Origin: Methylophaga sp. 41_12_T18
Lineage (GTDB): Bacteria > Pseudomonadota > Gammaproteobacteria > Nitrosococcales > Methylophagaceae
Length of the DNA stretch: 33,363 bases
NCBI GenBank assembly: GCA_002163115.1
Contig: MAAI01000023.1
Span: 1 to 33,363, forward strand
Direction of reading: 5' to 3'
The translations under genes and the position numbers were made by a program. Under the pieces are notes generated by a model. That model saw only the letters and a list, made by a program, of their open reading frames with translations. It did no database searches and had not been told where the DNA came from. Positions within the stretch are counted from its first letter, which is position 1, and each line of letters starts with the position of its first letter. Positions 25,588-32,778 of the stretch are shown here, in pieces.

Positions 25588-26123
25588 GGTAGTTCTACTC
25601 TAAAGCCAACGGCTTTAACCACTACAGATTCAGAGCCTTTACGTTTGCTATACGCTTTTTTAACAGTCACAGATTCTGGCGACATTAATAAAGCCAGCTC
25701 TAAATTATAACGAGCATCCCAAAGCTCAGGTTCAATAAGCAAAGCAGTTCGATAATCTTGCTTCGCTAAGCCGACCAAAGCGATTCTAGCAGCATCATCT
25801 GACGGTAATTCCCGTGCCGAACGAAGATTAATATTAGCCCGATTAAAATAAGCCGCTGCTTCTAAATAATTATCATCGGTATTTAATACGCTAGTTAATC
25901 GCTCTAAAGCTTGCTCAGCTTTATTTTGCTCTACTTCATAAGCGGCTTGTGCAAACTGGGCCTTTGCCTGTTCTGGCACAGTTTCAAAGTCAGCTGGGTT
26001 AGCAATAAACTCATTGACTTGATTGGTCTGCCACAAGGCTAAGCTGGCTTTTCCTGCCAGGAATACACTGGCGATAACAACAATGACTAACAACCAATGT
26101 AATGCATTTAAATATTTATTCAT
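25584..26123 (-). CDS. mxaK: MxaK-like membrane-anchored protein
   Basis: 179 residues: an N-terminal membrane anchor (about 8-30), then a helical TPR-like domain. YFNRANINLRSAR (87-99), GLAKQDYRTALLIEPELWDARYNLELALLMSPE (in parts, 117-149) is the pattern I associate with MxaK of methanol oxidation clusters. The C-terminal 30 residues are basic. Its length and position between the two von Willebrand genes fit mxaC-mxaK-mxaL. The start overlaps the end of mxaC by eight bases and the stop overlaps mxaL by four, so translation is coupled on both sides. Its exact role is not known. Confidence 0.8.
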   Translation of the reverse strand: MNKYLNALHWLLVIVVIASVFLAGKASLALWQTNQVNEFIANPADFETVPEQAKAQFAQAAYEVEQNKAEQALERLTSVLNTDDNYLEAAAYFNRANINLRSARELPSDDAARIALVGLAKQDYRTALLIEPELWDARYNLELALLMSPESVTVKKAYSKRKGSESVVVKAVGFRVELP

Positions 26124-27135
26124 GTGCTTTCTTCACTCCCCATGCGGTATAAAATTGGGCCATAGCCAGTAGTAACATCGTTATCATTGCCATCCAAAAG
26201 AAAGGTGACGATTTGTCTTCGCGTGGAATAATCTCTTCAACAATTAACGGCTGTTTTTGTTGTTGATCGATAGTGTCTATCGCTTCTGAAAAGCTTTTTA
26301 CCGATTCAATTTCAAATACATGGTAAGGCACACCTAATGATTTAAAGAACTTATGTAATTTCTTTTCAGGTGTCTTAGCCCACGAATCATCAGTGCTTTC
26401 CTCATCAATTCGTAAACCCGTTGTTGAACGCATATAGAGCCAATATAGAGTCAAGTTTTCACGCTTATATAACTCAGTAATAAGCTGCTTATTTTCAGCT
26501 GAAAATTCTTGGCCACCATCAGATACTAATAACACCGTACGAGAACCAGAATAGGTTTCCTTACCGTACATTTCTGCCGCAGTGATCATCGCTTTAGCAA
26601 TATTAGTTTCAGATAAGCCCTTACCTAAGGCACTGGCATTAATGGTTTGGCGTATTGAATTTTTGTTATAACTTAATGGCAATAAATCGAGCGCTTTATT
26701 ACTAAATAATACAAAGCCAAAACGATCATCAGGCCGTTTATCAACAAACTCTAATAGATACTTCTTAGCAATACGGCGTTTACTATCGCCCTTACCTACC
26801 GTGCGGTTGATGGCTAAAGCCTTGCCTCGACTAGAAAAAGGGTCATCCATACTGCGACTTCTATCTACTAATATCACCACCTCAGCACCATTACCTACTC
26901 GCTCTATCGCCTTCTCAGGTACATAAGGTTTTGCCAAGGCTAAAATTAAACTCGCAATCGTTATAGACGCTAATAATTTCAGCAAAAAGCCAGTCGCATC
27001 TGATAATGGATCATCAGGAACGAACTGACTCCAGGCAACGACTTTACTTTGACTATGGCTTAACCAGGGCAATGCCATCAGCGGTAGTAGCCACATCATT
27101 GCTGATGCGCCCCACTGTAATCCGAAAAATGTCAT
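26116..27135 (-). CDS. mxaC: MxaC-like von Willebrand factor A membrane protein
   Basis: 339 residues from the ATG at 27135; GGAG eight bases upstream and an ATGA overlap with the mxaA stop support it over a GTG eight codons earlier. Membrane segments lie at about 10-25, 52-68 and 310-330. The MIDAS motif DRSRS (91-95) is complete, and VLLVSDGGQEFS gives the later Asp of the fold. It should bind a divalent metal and a protein partner at the membrane face. In methylotrophs MxaC acts in maturation of methanol dehydrogenase together with MxaA, MxaK and MxaL; BatA-type proteins share the domain plan. Confidence 0.85.
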   Translation of the reverse strand: MTFFGLQWGASAMMWLLPLMALPWLSHSQSKVVAWSQFVPDDPLSDATGFLLKLLASITIASLILALAKPYVPEKAIERVGNGAEVVILVDRSRSMDDPFSSRGKALAINRTVGKGDSKRRIAKKYLLEFVDKRPDDRFGFVLFSNKALDLLPLSYNKNSIRQTINASALGKGLSETNIAKAMITAAEMYGKETYSGSRTVLLVSDGGQEFSAENKQLITELYKRENLTLYWLYMRSTTGLRIDEESTDDSWAKTPEKKLHKFFKSLGVPYHVFEIESVKSFSEAIDTIDQQQKQPLIVEEIIPREDKSSPFFWMAMITMLLLAMAQFYTAWGVKKAHE

Positions 27136-27980
27136 GCCAGCATCTCCTTGGCCCGACACGCTTTAGCCAATTTTCTAACATCAGCAATATCAGGGCCTTG
27201 CTCTGATTTTCGTGCAAAGAAATGTTGCTCTGATTGTTGGTAAAACTGTTGAATTTCTTCAGTTAATGGCGCTAACCAGCTATGGTTAACCATCAGTGAA
27301 TCTAATTCACCATAGACCACTGTTGTATCAGCTGTATGGTTAAAAGCAGTATGTAAAATACGTGCCGCCTGATCAGGGGTCACACTCTGCCAACTAAGAC
27401 GTGATAAATCATGTACTGCTTGAGCAAAAGGCTGACGATTTTTAGTCTTCCAGCCAAAATGCCACAACACTAATATCAATCCACTGACTGCCGCAATGGC
27501 TATAAACAAGGTCAAATCACTTTCTATCTTGGTAGTTGAAACTGGAGTCGCTTCAATATCTGCTTTCATAGCAATATTGCTAGCCCCTTCAGAAACAGCC
27601 AATGACGGGCCGATAGTTAATGAGGTAGCAGGAACAGCAAGCCATTTGCCATCAGCAGATTTAATATCAAAGGTCGGAGTATCTATACTGGTATTTTTAA
27701 CCGGTACATTAACTACTTGATAATGAAAGTCTAATTGCGCTGCTGAAACATCAATATTTTTAAGATATAACCAAGTGCCATAACGTGCCTCTTGTGAAGG
27801 CAAACTTGATTCATCAATACCATTTTCAATCGCACTGATATCAAGTGTAACCGTTACATCATCAGCTAATAACACGCCCCAGGTACGATCAATTTGGGCA
27901 ACAAGTGTGTCAGCAGCCATGCAGCTTATGCTAAACAAACTACTTAGCAGTACTATCATTGTTAAAAAACGAGTTTTCAT
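27132..27980 (-). CDS. mxaA: MxaA-like protein (periplasmic domain, one TM, cytoplasmic tail)
   Basis: 282 residues. A signal peptide (1-22, ending SCMA) is followed by a beta-rich periplasmic domain with ARYGTWLYLKNIDVS (65-79) and FHYQVVNVPV (85-94), a membrane helix at about 156-175, and a cytoplasmic domain with PFAQAVHDLSRL (184-195) and QQFYQQSEQHFFA. This layout is that of MxaA, a calcium-related maturation factor of methanol dehydrogenase. C20 is not in a proper lipobox, so lipidation is unlikely. A ribosome site (AGGAC) lies inside the end of the previous gene, whose stop is one base upstream. BatD/DUF4381-like proteins are the more distant alternative. Confidence 0.8.
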   Translation of the reverse strand: MKTRFLTMIVLLSSLFSISCMAADTLVAQIDRTWGVLLADDVTVTLDISAIENGIDESSLPSQEARYGTWLYLKNIDVSAAQLDFHYQVVNVPVKNTSIDTPTFDIKSADGKWLAVPATSLTIGPSLAVSEGASNIAMKADIEATPVSTTKIESDLTLFIAIAAVSGLILVLWHFGWKTKNRQPFAQAVHDLSRLSWQSVTPDQAARILHTAFNHTADTTVVYGELDSLMVNHSWLAPLTEEIQQFYQQSEQHFFARKSEQGPDIADVRKLAKACRAKEMLA

Positions 27981-27981
27981 A

Positions 27982-28848
27982 TTATGTCCTACCCAAAAAG
28001 TAATTACTTAACTGCTCGCCTGTGACCTCACCATCAGTGAAGAAAGGTCGAACACGATGACGTATGAAACAAGCGGTAAGCTGTTCAAAGTGGTCATCCA
28101 TCGTTTTTTTCCAGCGTTTTTTGATACTTGGACGCATCCAAACATTACGGTATTCACCTGTTTCTGAGTCGGTCATTTCAGTCCAGCCAGCAGCTGAAGG
28201 TAGGTGATTAACATCATCATGCTGCCAAACAATAGGTACCACGGTGAAACGTGATAATTGCCGTAAGGCTTTATCAATCACATCAATATCACAACAAAAA
28301 TCAGAGGCTAAAAACACAATCGCATGCTTGCTAGTGATCAAATTTGCAGCGTGAATCATCCCATCTACACCGGCTGACTTTGCAGCATCTGCATCACGGA
28401 TCATATCGGCTGCTATATTCGGCATACTGCGTTGCTTGGTAGGCGTCATATAAACATCATGACGTAAACCTGCATCAAAACCTGTTAAACCAAAACTATC
28501 ACCTAGGCCAACCGCTGAATGAGCCACCAATTGAGTTAGGTTAGCTAATTGGTCATGATTAACATTTGATACCGCCATTGAGCGAGATAAATCAGCCATC
28601 ATCCATAAGGTGACAGGTGAGCGCTGTTGGTAACGTCTTACTAAATAACTATCACCACCGGTAGATAAGTTATTTCTGATGCTGGCCCGTAAATCTAAAC
28701 GCCGGGGATCAGGATAATCAAACAGGTTGGCAAAACCTGCAAAGCTATCACCTGTTCCAAGTGATTTACCACTGTGTACACCTGGACTACTGCCATACAC
28801 TTTATGAGGATAGCGATAGCTAAACTCATCTTGTCTTGAGATACCCAT
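27982..28848 (-). CDS. mxaS: MxaS-like DUF58 protein
   Basis: 288 residues, soluble. YPDPRRLDLRASIRN (45-59) is the DUF58 entry motif. MMADLSRSM (83-91) holds a MIDAS-like DxSxS set (D86, S88, S90), followed by a von Willebrand-like domain with HAIVFLASDFCCDIDVIDKAL. DUF58 proteins pair with MoxR ATPases, which remodel the von Willebrand proteins encoded beside them. It follows mxaR after 50 bases and precedes mxaA by one base. AGGA nine bases before the ATG supports the start. Confidence 0.87.
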   Translation of the reverse strand: MGISRQDEFSYRYPHKVYGSSPGVHSGKSLGTGDSFAGFANLFDYPDPRRLDLRASIRNNLSTGGDSYLVRRYQQRSPVTLWMMADLSRSMAVSNVNHDQLANLTQLVAHSAVGLGDSFGLTGFDAGLRHDVYMTPTKQRSMPNIAADMIRDADAAKSAGVDGMIHAANLITSKHAIVFLASDFCCDIDVIDKALRQLSRFTVVPIVWQHDDVNHLPSAAGWTEMTDSETGEYRNVWMRPSIKKRWKKTMDDHFEQLTACFIRHRVRPFFTDGEVTGEQLSNYFLGRT

Positions 28849-28898
28849 AACTACATCCTAATTGAGAAACAAATTATTTTTAATAACGTTTTCGTCAG

Positions 28899-29981
28899 TT
28901 AAGGTGCAGAGATATGGTCACGTAATGCAGCAATAAATTGCGGCATAATTTGATCACGACGACCTTCATAAATAGGTGATAAAAAGACTCGGTGACTTAA
29001 TGTAGCAAATAAAACGGTATGCACATCATCCGGTAAAACATGATCACGACCTTCTAACCATGCCGCTACTTTAGCTGCGCGAACCATGGCTGACATACCA
29101 CGAACACTGGCACCAGCAACCACAAGATCTTCCATAAATACATCTGGGATCTCGATACCGAACTCATGTGGTTTCCAAGTCGCATCCCAAATACGAATAA
29201 TGTAATTTTCAATTTCATCCGAAACAAACACAGCTTGCTGCACATCACGATCTAAGTTATTTAATTCACTGTAATCAAGCAAAGGCTCAGATAACGTACT
29301 TAATAAGCTATCTACATCATGGAACTTAGAATCAAAAATAAGCGCTTTACGGTGCTCAAGTTGTTCAGGATTAGAAACATTGATTTCAAATAAGAAGCGA
29401 TCACGAGCAGCAGCACTTAGCTCAAAGGTTTCTTCCTTTTCAACACCGTTTCTATCGGCAAATACCACCATATGAGGAAAGGTATATTCACGACCAAACG
29501 CTTCAGCACTACGTTCAGCCATCGCTCTTAATAATAAGGATTGCACTTGTGGGCGAGCACGGTTAATTTCGTTGAAGAAAAATACCGCAGTATCTTCACC
29601 ATGAGTAATGAGCGGACCAGGATCAATCACCGGTTTACCTTCGTTATCTACCCATGCACTATAAAGTAGATCATTAGGCATTAAATCGACACTACCTTCG
29701 ATACGACCAAAAGAACCACCTAATGCTTTAGAAAAAGCCCGTAATAAGGTTGTTTTACCAACACCCACACCACCTTCTAACAACACATGGCCACGGGCAT
29801 GCAAAGCAATCAAAATAAGTCGAATCACTTTCTCTTGACCAATAACAACCGTATTCACTACTTTTTCTAAAGCTAAGGCTTTATCGCGGGCAGAATTCAG
29901 GGCTTGCGTATCCGTATTCACTACGGCTTTTAAGGTGGAGTTTTCATCGCGTGCAGATTGCAGGCTTTGTTGTTCTGACAT
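28899..29981 (-). CDS. mxaR: MxaR-like MoxR family AAA+ ATPase
   Basis: 360 residues. GGVGVGKTT (70-78) is Walker A. Walker B reads VFFFNEINRARP (133-144), with N137 where most MoxR proteins have Asp, a variant I recall from methylotroph MxaR. The sensor region is FADRNGVEKEETFELSAAARDRF (in parts, 174-196). RIEGSVDLMPNDLLYSAWV and PGPLITHGED also match MxaR. It is the chaperone-like motor of the mxaRSACKL module in the cytoplasm. The first 45 residues contain a doubled 21-residue segment (SARD...VVN). AGAGG eight bases before the ATG supports the start. No mxaF, mxaI or other PQQ dehydrogenase gene is in the window. Confidence 0.9.
   Translation of the reverse strand: MSEQQSLQSARDENSTLKAVVNTDTQALNSARDKALALEKVVNTVVIGQEKVIRLILIALHARGHVLLEGGVGVGKTTLLRAFSKALGGSFGRIEGSVDLMPNDLLYSAWVDNEGKPVIDPGPLITHGEDTAVFFFNEINRARPQVQSLLLRAMAERSAEAFGREYTFPHMVVFADRNGVEKEETFELSAAARDRFLFEINVSNPEQLEHRKALIFDSKFHDVDSLLSTLSEPLLDYSELNNLDRDVQQAVFVSDEIENYIIRIWDATWKPHEFGIEIPDVFMEDLVVAGASVRGMSAMVRAAKVAAWLEGRDHVLPDDVHTVLFATLSHRVFLSPIYEGRRDQIMPQFIAALRDHISAP
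29849..29974. repeat. Tandem 63-bp duplication inside the mxaR 5' end
   Basis: Two diverged 63-bp units, 29849-29911 and 29912-29974. CCGTATTCACTAC is identical at the start of each, and TCGCG-x-GCAGA recurs near the end. The period of 21 codons keeps the frame and repeats the SARD-x4-L-x2-VVN segment in the N-terminus of MxaR. Confidence 0.75.
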
Positions 29982-30128
29982 TAGTACATCCTCTCTAAGA
30001 ATTATTTAATAGTTATTACTCATTCAATGCTGCTTAGGCTCTTCTCGGCCCTTCTGCTTAGAACAATTGCAAGCCAGCACATATTCAAAAAATAGCCTCT
30101 TTTAACAAAAAGAAAATAGTTGAATAGT

Positions 30129-30175
30129 CACAGGACATACGCTTGAAATGACACAGGACAAACACTTTAAAATGA
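30129..30175. repeat. Tandem 23/24-bp direct repeats, possible transposon-end scar
   Basis: CACAGGACATACGCTT-GAAATGA (30129-30151) is followed without a gap by CACAGGACAAACACTT-TAAAATGA (30152-30175). A further partial copy may follow (ATTGAAATAGTCTCAG). Abutting repeats of about this size are typical of the transposase-binding ends of some DDE elements. No transposase gene is present, so this may be a solo end or a protein-binding array. Confidence 0.5.
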
Positions 30176-30590
30176 CATTGAAATAGTCTCAGAGAATTAA
30201 TGTAAAGTATAAGTTTTATTTTTTATCAGTTTGATAACTATTACGAATCAATAGTGATGAGAAATAGTATGTAATTAAGCTAATGACCTTAGGTAAAAGC
30301 TACGTCAGATATACCTACGTAGATGGAACAATGCTCACTAACAGCTTGAAAGTTTCATACCGGTACTTAGATACATATTGGTTTCGTGTGTCCGATAGCA
30401 CACCTTGTAAACGACTGCTATTAAAGGGTTTAAAGGCTATTTTTTGAAAATCATTATTTATGGATAACACCCTACAAATGGTTAATAAAAAATGCAAAGT
30501 GGACACCTTGGATAAATAATGATTATACTTAGTTTTCTACCTAACTCATTGGTACAAGGACGTTTACAACGATGTTACCTTTCAAAACCT

Positions 30591-30634
30591 ATAAACTATT
30601 AGCGGACAAACTGTCCGCTAAACCCTAGTTAAAT
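30591..30634 (+). repeat. Candidate attC/att-like site at the left edge of the first cassette
   Basis: TTAGCGGACA-AAC-TGTCCGCTAA (30599-30621) is a perfect 10-bp hairpin with a three-base loop. GTTAAAT at 30628-30634 fits the integron core consensus GTTRRRY, and the stretch TGTCCGCTAAACCCTAGTTAAAT (30612-30634) resembles the right half of an attC site. The left core is not recognisable and the site is short (about 44 bases), so it may be a truncated attC, an attI remnant or a plain hairpin. Confidence 0.35.
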
Positions 30635-30649
30635 TCCTAAAGGATTCCT

Positions 30650-31381
30650 GTGCCAAAATTAAGCTCATTTTTCATATTCGTTGTGATTTCAGTTTGCTTA
30701 ATGCTTCTGCTGTATTTTGTTCATTTCAATTTATTCTCTATCCCTTTTTTATCTCATGAACAATCTGACTGGTCTAGTTTCGGGTCTTTTATTGGCGGAA
30801 CTACTGGACCGTTGGTAGCCTTTCTTGCTTATAGTGGAGTTCGACAACAGTTAAAAGAACAAAGGGAAAGCTATCAAAAGCAACTTGAATCTCTAGCTTT
30901 TCAACAACACATGGAGAGAATCAAAGATAGTTTTGAAAGAGTTAATGTTCTTTCTATTAACAGTGTTAAACCGCTAGAAACTCATGTTCAAATCAATTTG
31001 GATACTTGTTTGTCTAGCCAATTAAAAGAAGCTGCTTCAAATGCAGAGCCATTTGTAATACTTCAAGATGTAATACATGCATCTAGGCTGATCCAAAGTG
31101 CTGCTTTTGTGTATCAGCAATACATTCACTTAATCAATGAATCTACAAAACATTTATCTCAAGAAACACCGTTGAATGAGCATCGTTGGTGTGCAATTGC
31201 GACTTGGCGAGAATTTGAAAAGCGAGCAAAGTTCATAAATCACTTAGCAATGAAAACTGAAAGTGAATTACTCAAAGGCAACCCTGAGTTATACAAAGAT
31301 GAACGTAAAGAAATCCTTATGTGTATTGGCTCTTACGAAAGTTGGGAGCGAGACTGGAAAAGAATGGGAATTGGGTTTTAG
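30650..31381 (+). CDS. Cassette 1: two-TM membrane protein with coiled coil, abortive-infection-like N-terminus
   Basis: 243 residues starting at GTG (30650) with AGGA five bases upstream. Two membrane helices (about 6-25 and 46-63) bracket DWSSFGSFIGGTTGPLVAF (40-58). This W-x2-FG-x-F-x-GG-x4-P-x2-AF pattern is like the N-terminus of putative phage abortive infection (PutAbiC-type) proteins, including the charged Q/K/E coiled coil that follows at about 64-95. The C-terminal 150 residues are helical, with a conserved-looking WRCAIATWREFEKRAKF-like stretch, and I do not recognise them. A defence role is inference from the N-terminal layout and the cassette setting. The stop is ten bases before attC 1. 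Confidence 0.8.
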   Translation: MPKLSSFFIFVVISVCLMLLLYFVHFNLFSIPFLSHEQSDWSSFGSFIGGTTGPLVAFLAYSGVRQQLKEQRESYQKQLESLAFQQHMERIKDSFERVNVLSINSVKPLETHVQINLDTCLSSQLKEAASNAEPFVILQDVIHASRLIQSAAFVYQQYIHLINESTKHLSQETPLNEHRWCAIATWREFEKRAKFINHLAMKTESELLKGNPELYKDERKEILMCIGSYESWERDWKRMGIGF

Positions 31382-31391
31382 TGTAATCGGC

Positions 31392-31490
31392 ACTTAACAA
31401 GTCGTTTAAAAGGACAAATAACAGTTGGCTTTTTCTCCTTCGTCGCTAATTTTAGCCAACAATTATTTGCTTCTTAACGAGGCGTTATAC
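31392..31490 (+). repeat. attC site 1 of the cassette cluster
   Basis: The left core ACTTAAC (31392-31398) fits RYYYAAC, and the right core is GTTATAC (31484-31490). The two halves fold together: TCGTTTAA with TTAACGA, CAAATAA (31415-31421) with TTATTTG (31463-31469), and GTTGGCT (31424-31430) with AGCCAAC (31454-31460), leaving a symmetric 2x2 unpaired spacer. An extra GA-type bulge on the left arm would be the extrahelical bases. The cassette joint should be G31484|T31485. Confidence 0.8.
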
Positions 31491-31508
31491 GTGAAAGGAG
31501 CTAATAAT

Positions 31509-32120
31509 ATGCAAAGTTATCGAAGCTTACACCCCAATCACGTTCACCAACTTACGGTAAGCGTATCAAAGCATTATTGGATTACAGGTGAAGGGATTCT
31601 GAAATATAGGCACAAAAAAATGGAAGTCGCTTTGGATAAAGTGGAGTCATCAAAAAGGAATCACTTGATTCACTATATTATCCGAGATCATTGTTCGAGA
31701 GTACTTTACTCCGAAGTTGCCTCATCAAAATCGAATATTGATCTTCAGCAGTTTTTATTTAGGGCTTGGAGTCAAAAAGAAGGCTTTGCCTTTTGTGGTA
31801 TACCAGAGTTATTGACCATTCCAAATACTGTACAGAAGGCATTTCCTAAAATAAAGGAAAAAGTGTCTCAGCTTGGTATCAAATATCTCAAAGTCACGAG
31901 TGGGTTTCAGGCAGGTGTTAGAGACGTAAAAACACTCGAAGAATATATGAAGTTTTACGCAGAATTGCCTTTCACAGAAAATCACGCAACGCTAAATGAA
32001 ACATTCAATTATGTTTCAACAATGCAAGCAAGAACTGGAAAGCAATCAAAGTTAGAAATGTGGCAAAACAACATTAATACTGTTTCGGTTCCATCCGAGT
32101 CATGGCTAAGAATCGCATAA
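31509..32120 (+). CDS. Cassette 2: unrecognised protein with a faint integrase-core pattern
   Basis: 203 residues. The ATG at 31509 has AAAGGAG eight bases upstream; the frame is open further up, but only through attC 1. HYIIRDHCSRVLYSEV (55-70) recalls the first strand pair of a DDE integrase core, with D60 and S63-R64. FCGIPELLTIPN (95-106), QLGIKYLKVTSGFQAG (121-136) and E144 recall its later parts. The second acidic residue is missing (IPN instead of a D-N/S-G triad), so an active nuclease is unlikely. This is pattern resemblance only. The TAA stop lies inside the left core of attC 2 (GCATAAC), as is common in cassettes. Confidence 0.75.
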   Translation: MQSYRSLHPNHVHQLTVSVSKHYWITGEGILKYRHKKMEVALDKVESSKRNHLIHYIIRDHCSRVLYSEVASSKSNIDLQQFLFRAWSQKEGFAFCGIPELLTIPNTVQKAFPKIKEKVSQLGIKYLKVTSGFQAGVRDVKTLEEYMKFYAELPFTENHATLNETFNYVSTMQARTGKQSKLEMWQNNINTVSVPSESWLRIA

Positions 32121-32193
32121 CAAAAAAATTAAGTTTGCTCACTGTTGTTCGCGGGACTGCGCTACCGCGCAGCCCCTTATTTAGGCGTTAGAT
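32115..32193 (+). repeat. attC site 2 of the cassette cluster
   Basis: The left core is GCATAAC (32115-32121) and the right core GTTAGAT (32187-32193) fits GTTRRRY exactly. The centre folds as CTGCGC (32157-32162) with GCGCAG (32167-32172) around TACC. Outside this, GGG pairs with CCC and A32156 is bulged out like the extrahelical base of attC hairpins. GGCGTTAG is the usual right end. The cassette joint should be G32187|T32188. Confidence 0.8.
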
Positions 32194-32197
32194 TTAC

Positions 32198-32485
32198 CTA
32201 ATCCGTTCGCTTCATCGCAAGGTTGTATACTTTTCCTTTATCTCTCTTTCCAACTGATACGACGGTTACAGTAATTACTTCATCGTTTACTTCATATACT
32301 AAGCGGTAACCAGCTTGTCTGAGCTTTATTTTGTAAAGCTCATTTGCGCCTGACAATTTAGCGCTTTTAATATGTGGGTTTTCTAGAACTTCAGCTAATT
32401 TCTTCTTAAATTGACTTTGAACTGTTGCACCGAGCTTTTTCCATTCTTTAAGAGCTGATTTTTTAAATTCAAGCTCATAGGTCAT
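32198..32485 (-). CDS. relE: Cassette 3 toxin: RelE/ParE family mRNA interferase
   Basis: 95 residues. YELEFKKSALKEWKKLG, FKKKLAEVL and AKLSGANELYKIKLRQAGYRLVYEV with GKRDKGKVY near the end are the standard RelE/StbE framework of basic and aromatic residues. The toxin should cleave mRNA at the ribosome when free of antitoxin. Its ATG lies 11 bases inside the antitoxin gene, so the two are coupled with the antitoxin first. The pair runs against the direction of the cassettes, as is usual for integron toxin-antitoxin cassettes with their own promoter. Its stop is five bases from attC 2. Confidence 0.92.
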   Translation of the reverse strand: MTYELEFKKSALKEWKKLGATVQSQFKKKLAEVLENPHIKSAKLSGANELYKIKLRQAGYRLVYEVNDEVITVTVVSVGKRDKGKVYNLAMKRTD

Positions 32486-32723
32486 TTATATCTACCTTAA
32501 TGGTCTCTTCATTTTTTCGGCTTTCGGCGAGCGCTAATAATTCTAGATCTTCGACATGATCCATCAAAAATTCATAAGTGTCAGCAGGTATACAATAAAA
32601 TGCAGGCTCGTTTCTATTGAGTACAGCAATCGGAGCACCATTCGCACTCAAAGCTACTTTCATCGGGTTGGCTTTTAATTCACTAATGCTTGCCGCTGCT
32701 TCAGTTAATATTCTCGTTGTCAT
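32475..32723 (-). CDS. Cassette 3 antitoxin: Phd/YefM (StbD-like) family
   Basis: 82 residues. The N-terminal ASISELKANPMKVALSANGAPIAVLNRNEPAFYCIPADTYEFL (in parts, 11-53) is the Phd/YefM DNA-binding fold, and the acidic tail after it (ESRKNEETIKVDINDL) is the toxin-neutralising arm. It should repress its own promoter, helped by the toxin, and block RelE. The pair is of the StbD/StbE kind common on plasmids and integrons. A 10-bp palindrome lies 12 bases upstream of the start. The ribosome site is weak (TGAGCA). Confidence 0.9.
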   Translation of the reverse strand: MTTRILTEAAASISELKANPMKVALSANGAPIAVLNRNEPAFYCIPADTYEFLMDHVEDLELLALAESRKNEETIKVDINDL

Positions 32724-32735
32724 ACATTGCTCAGT

Positions 32736-32745
32736 ACTTTAAAGT
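32736..32745. promoter_or_regulatory. Palindrome upstream of the antitoxin gene, candidate operator
   Basis: ACTTTAAAGT is a perfect 10-bp palindrome beginning 12 bases beyond the antitoxin start codon. Phd/YefM antitoxins repress their own genes at short palindromes in this position. No second copy is evident nearby. Confidence 0.4.
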
Positions 32746-32778
32746 GGTCTTTAATTAAGTCTAATTGTAGTCTTCGAA

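Larger units (their letters stand above)
29982..30649. other. 668-base intergenic region between the mxa operon and the cassette cluster
   Basis: I see no gene. It should hold the promoter of the - strand mxa operon near its left end, though no clear box stands out. Structures noted are tandem repeats at 30129-30175, TTATCA-GTT-TGATAA at 30223-30237, ACTATT-N7-AATAGT at 30237-30255, and a strong hairpin at 30599-30621. A 63-codon - strand frame at 30315-30506 has no family match or ribosome site and is not called. Confidence 0.5.

Noticed and set aside
30129-30175. Start of a CRISPR array
   Set aside because: The repeats abut with no spacers and only two copies are present.
30315-30506. 63-codon frame on the - strand
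   Set aside because: No ribosome site, no family pattern, and isolated in a non-coding region.
31425-31508. N-terminal extension of the cassette 2 gene
   Set aside because: These codons run through the right half of attC 1; the ATG at 31509 has a strong ribosome site.
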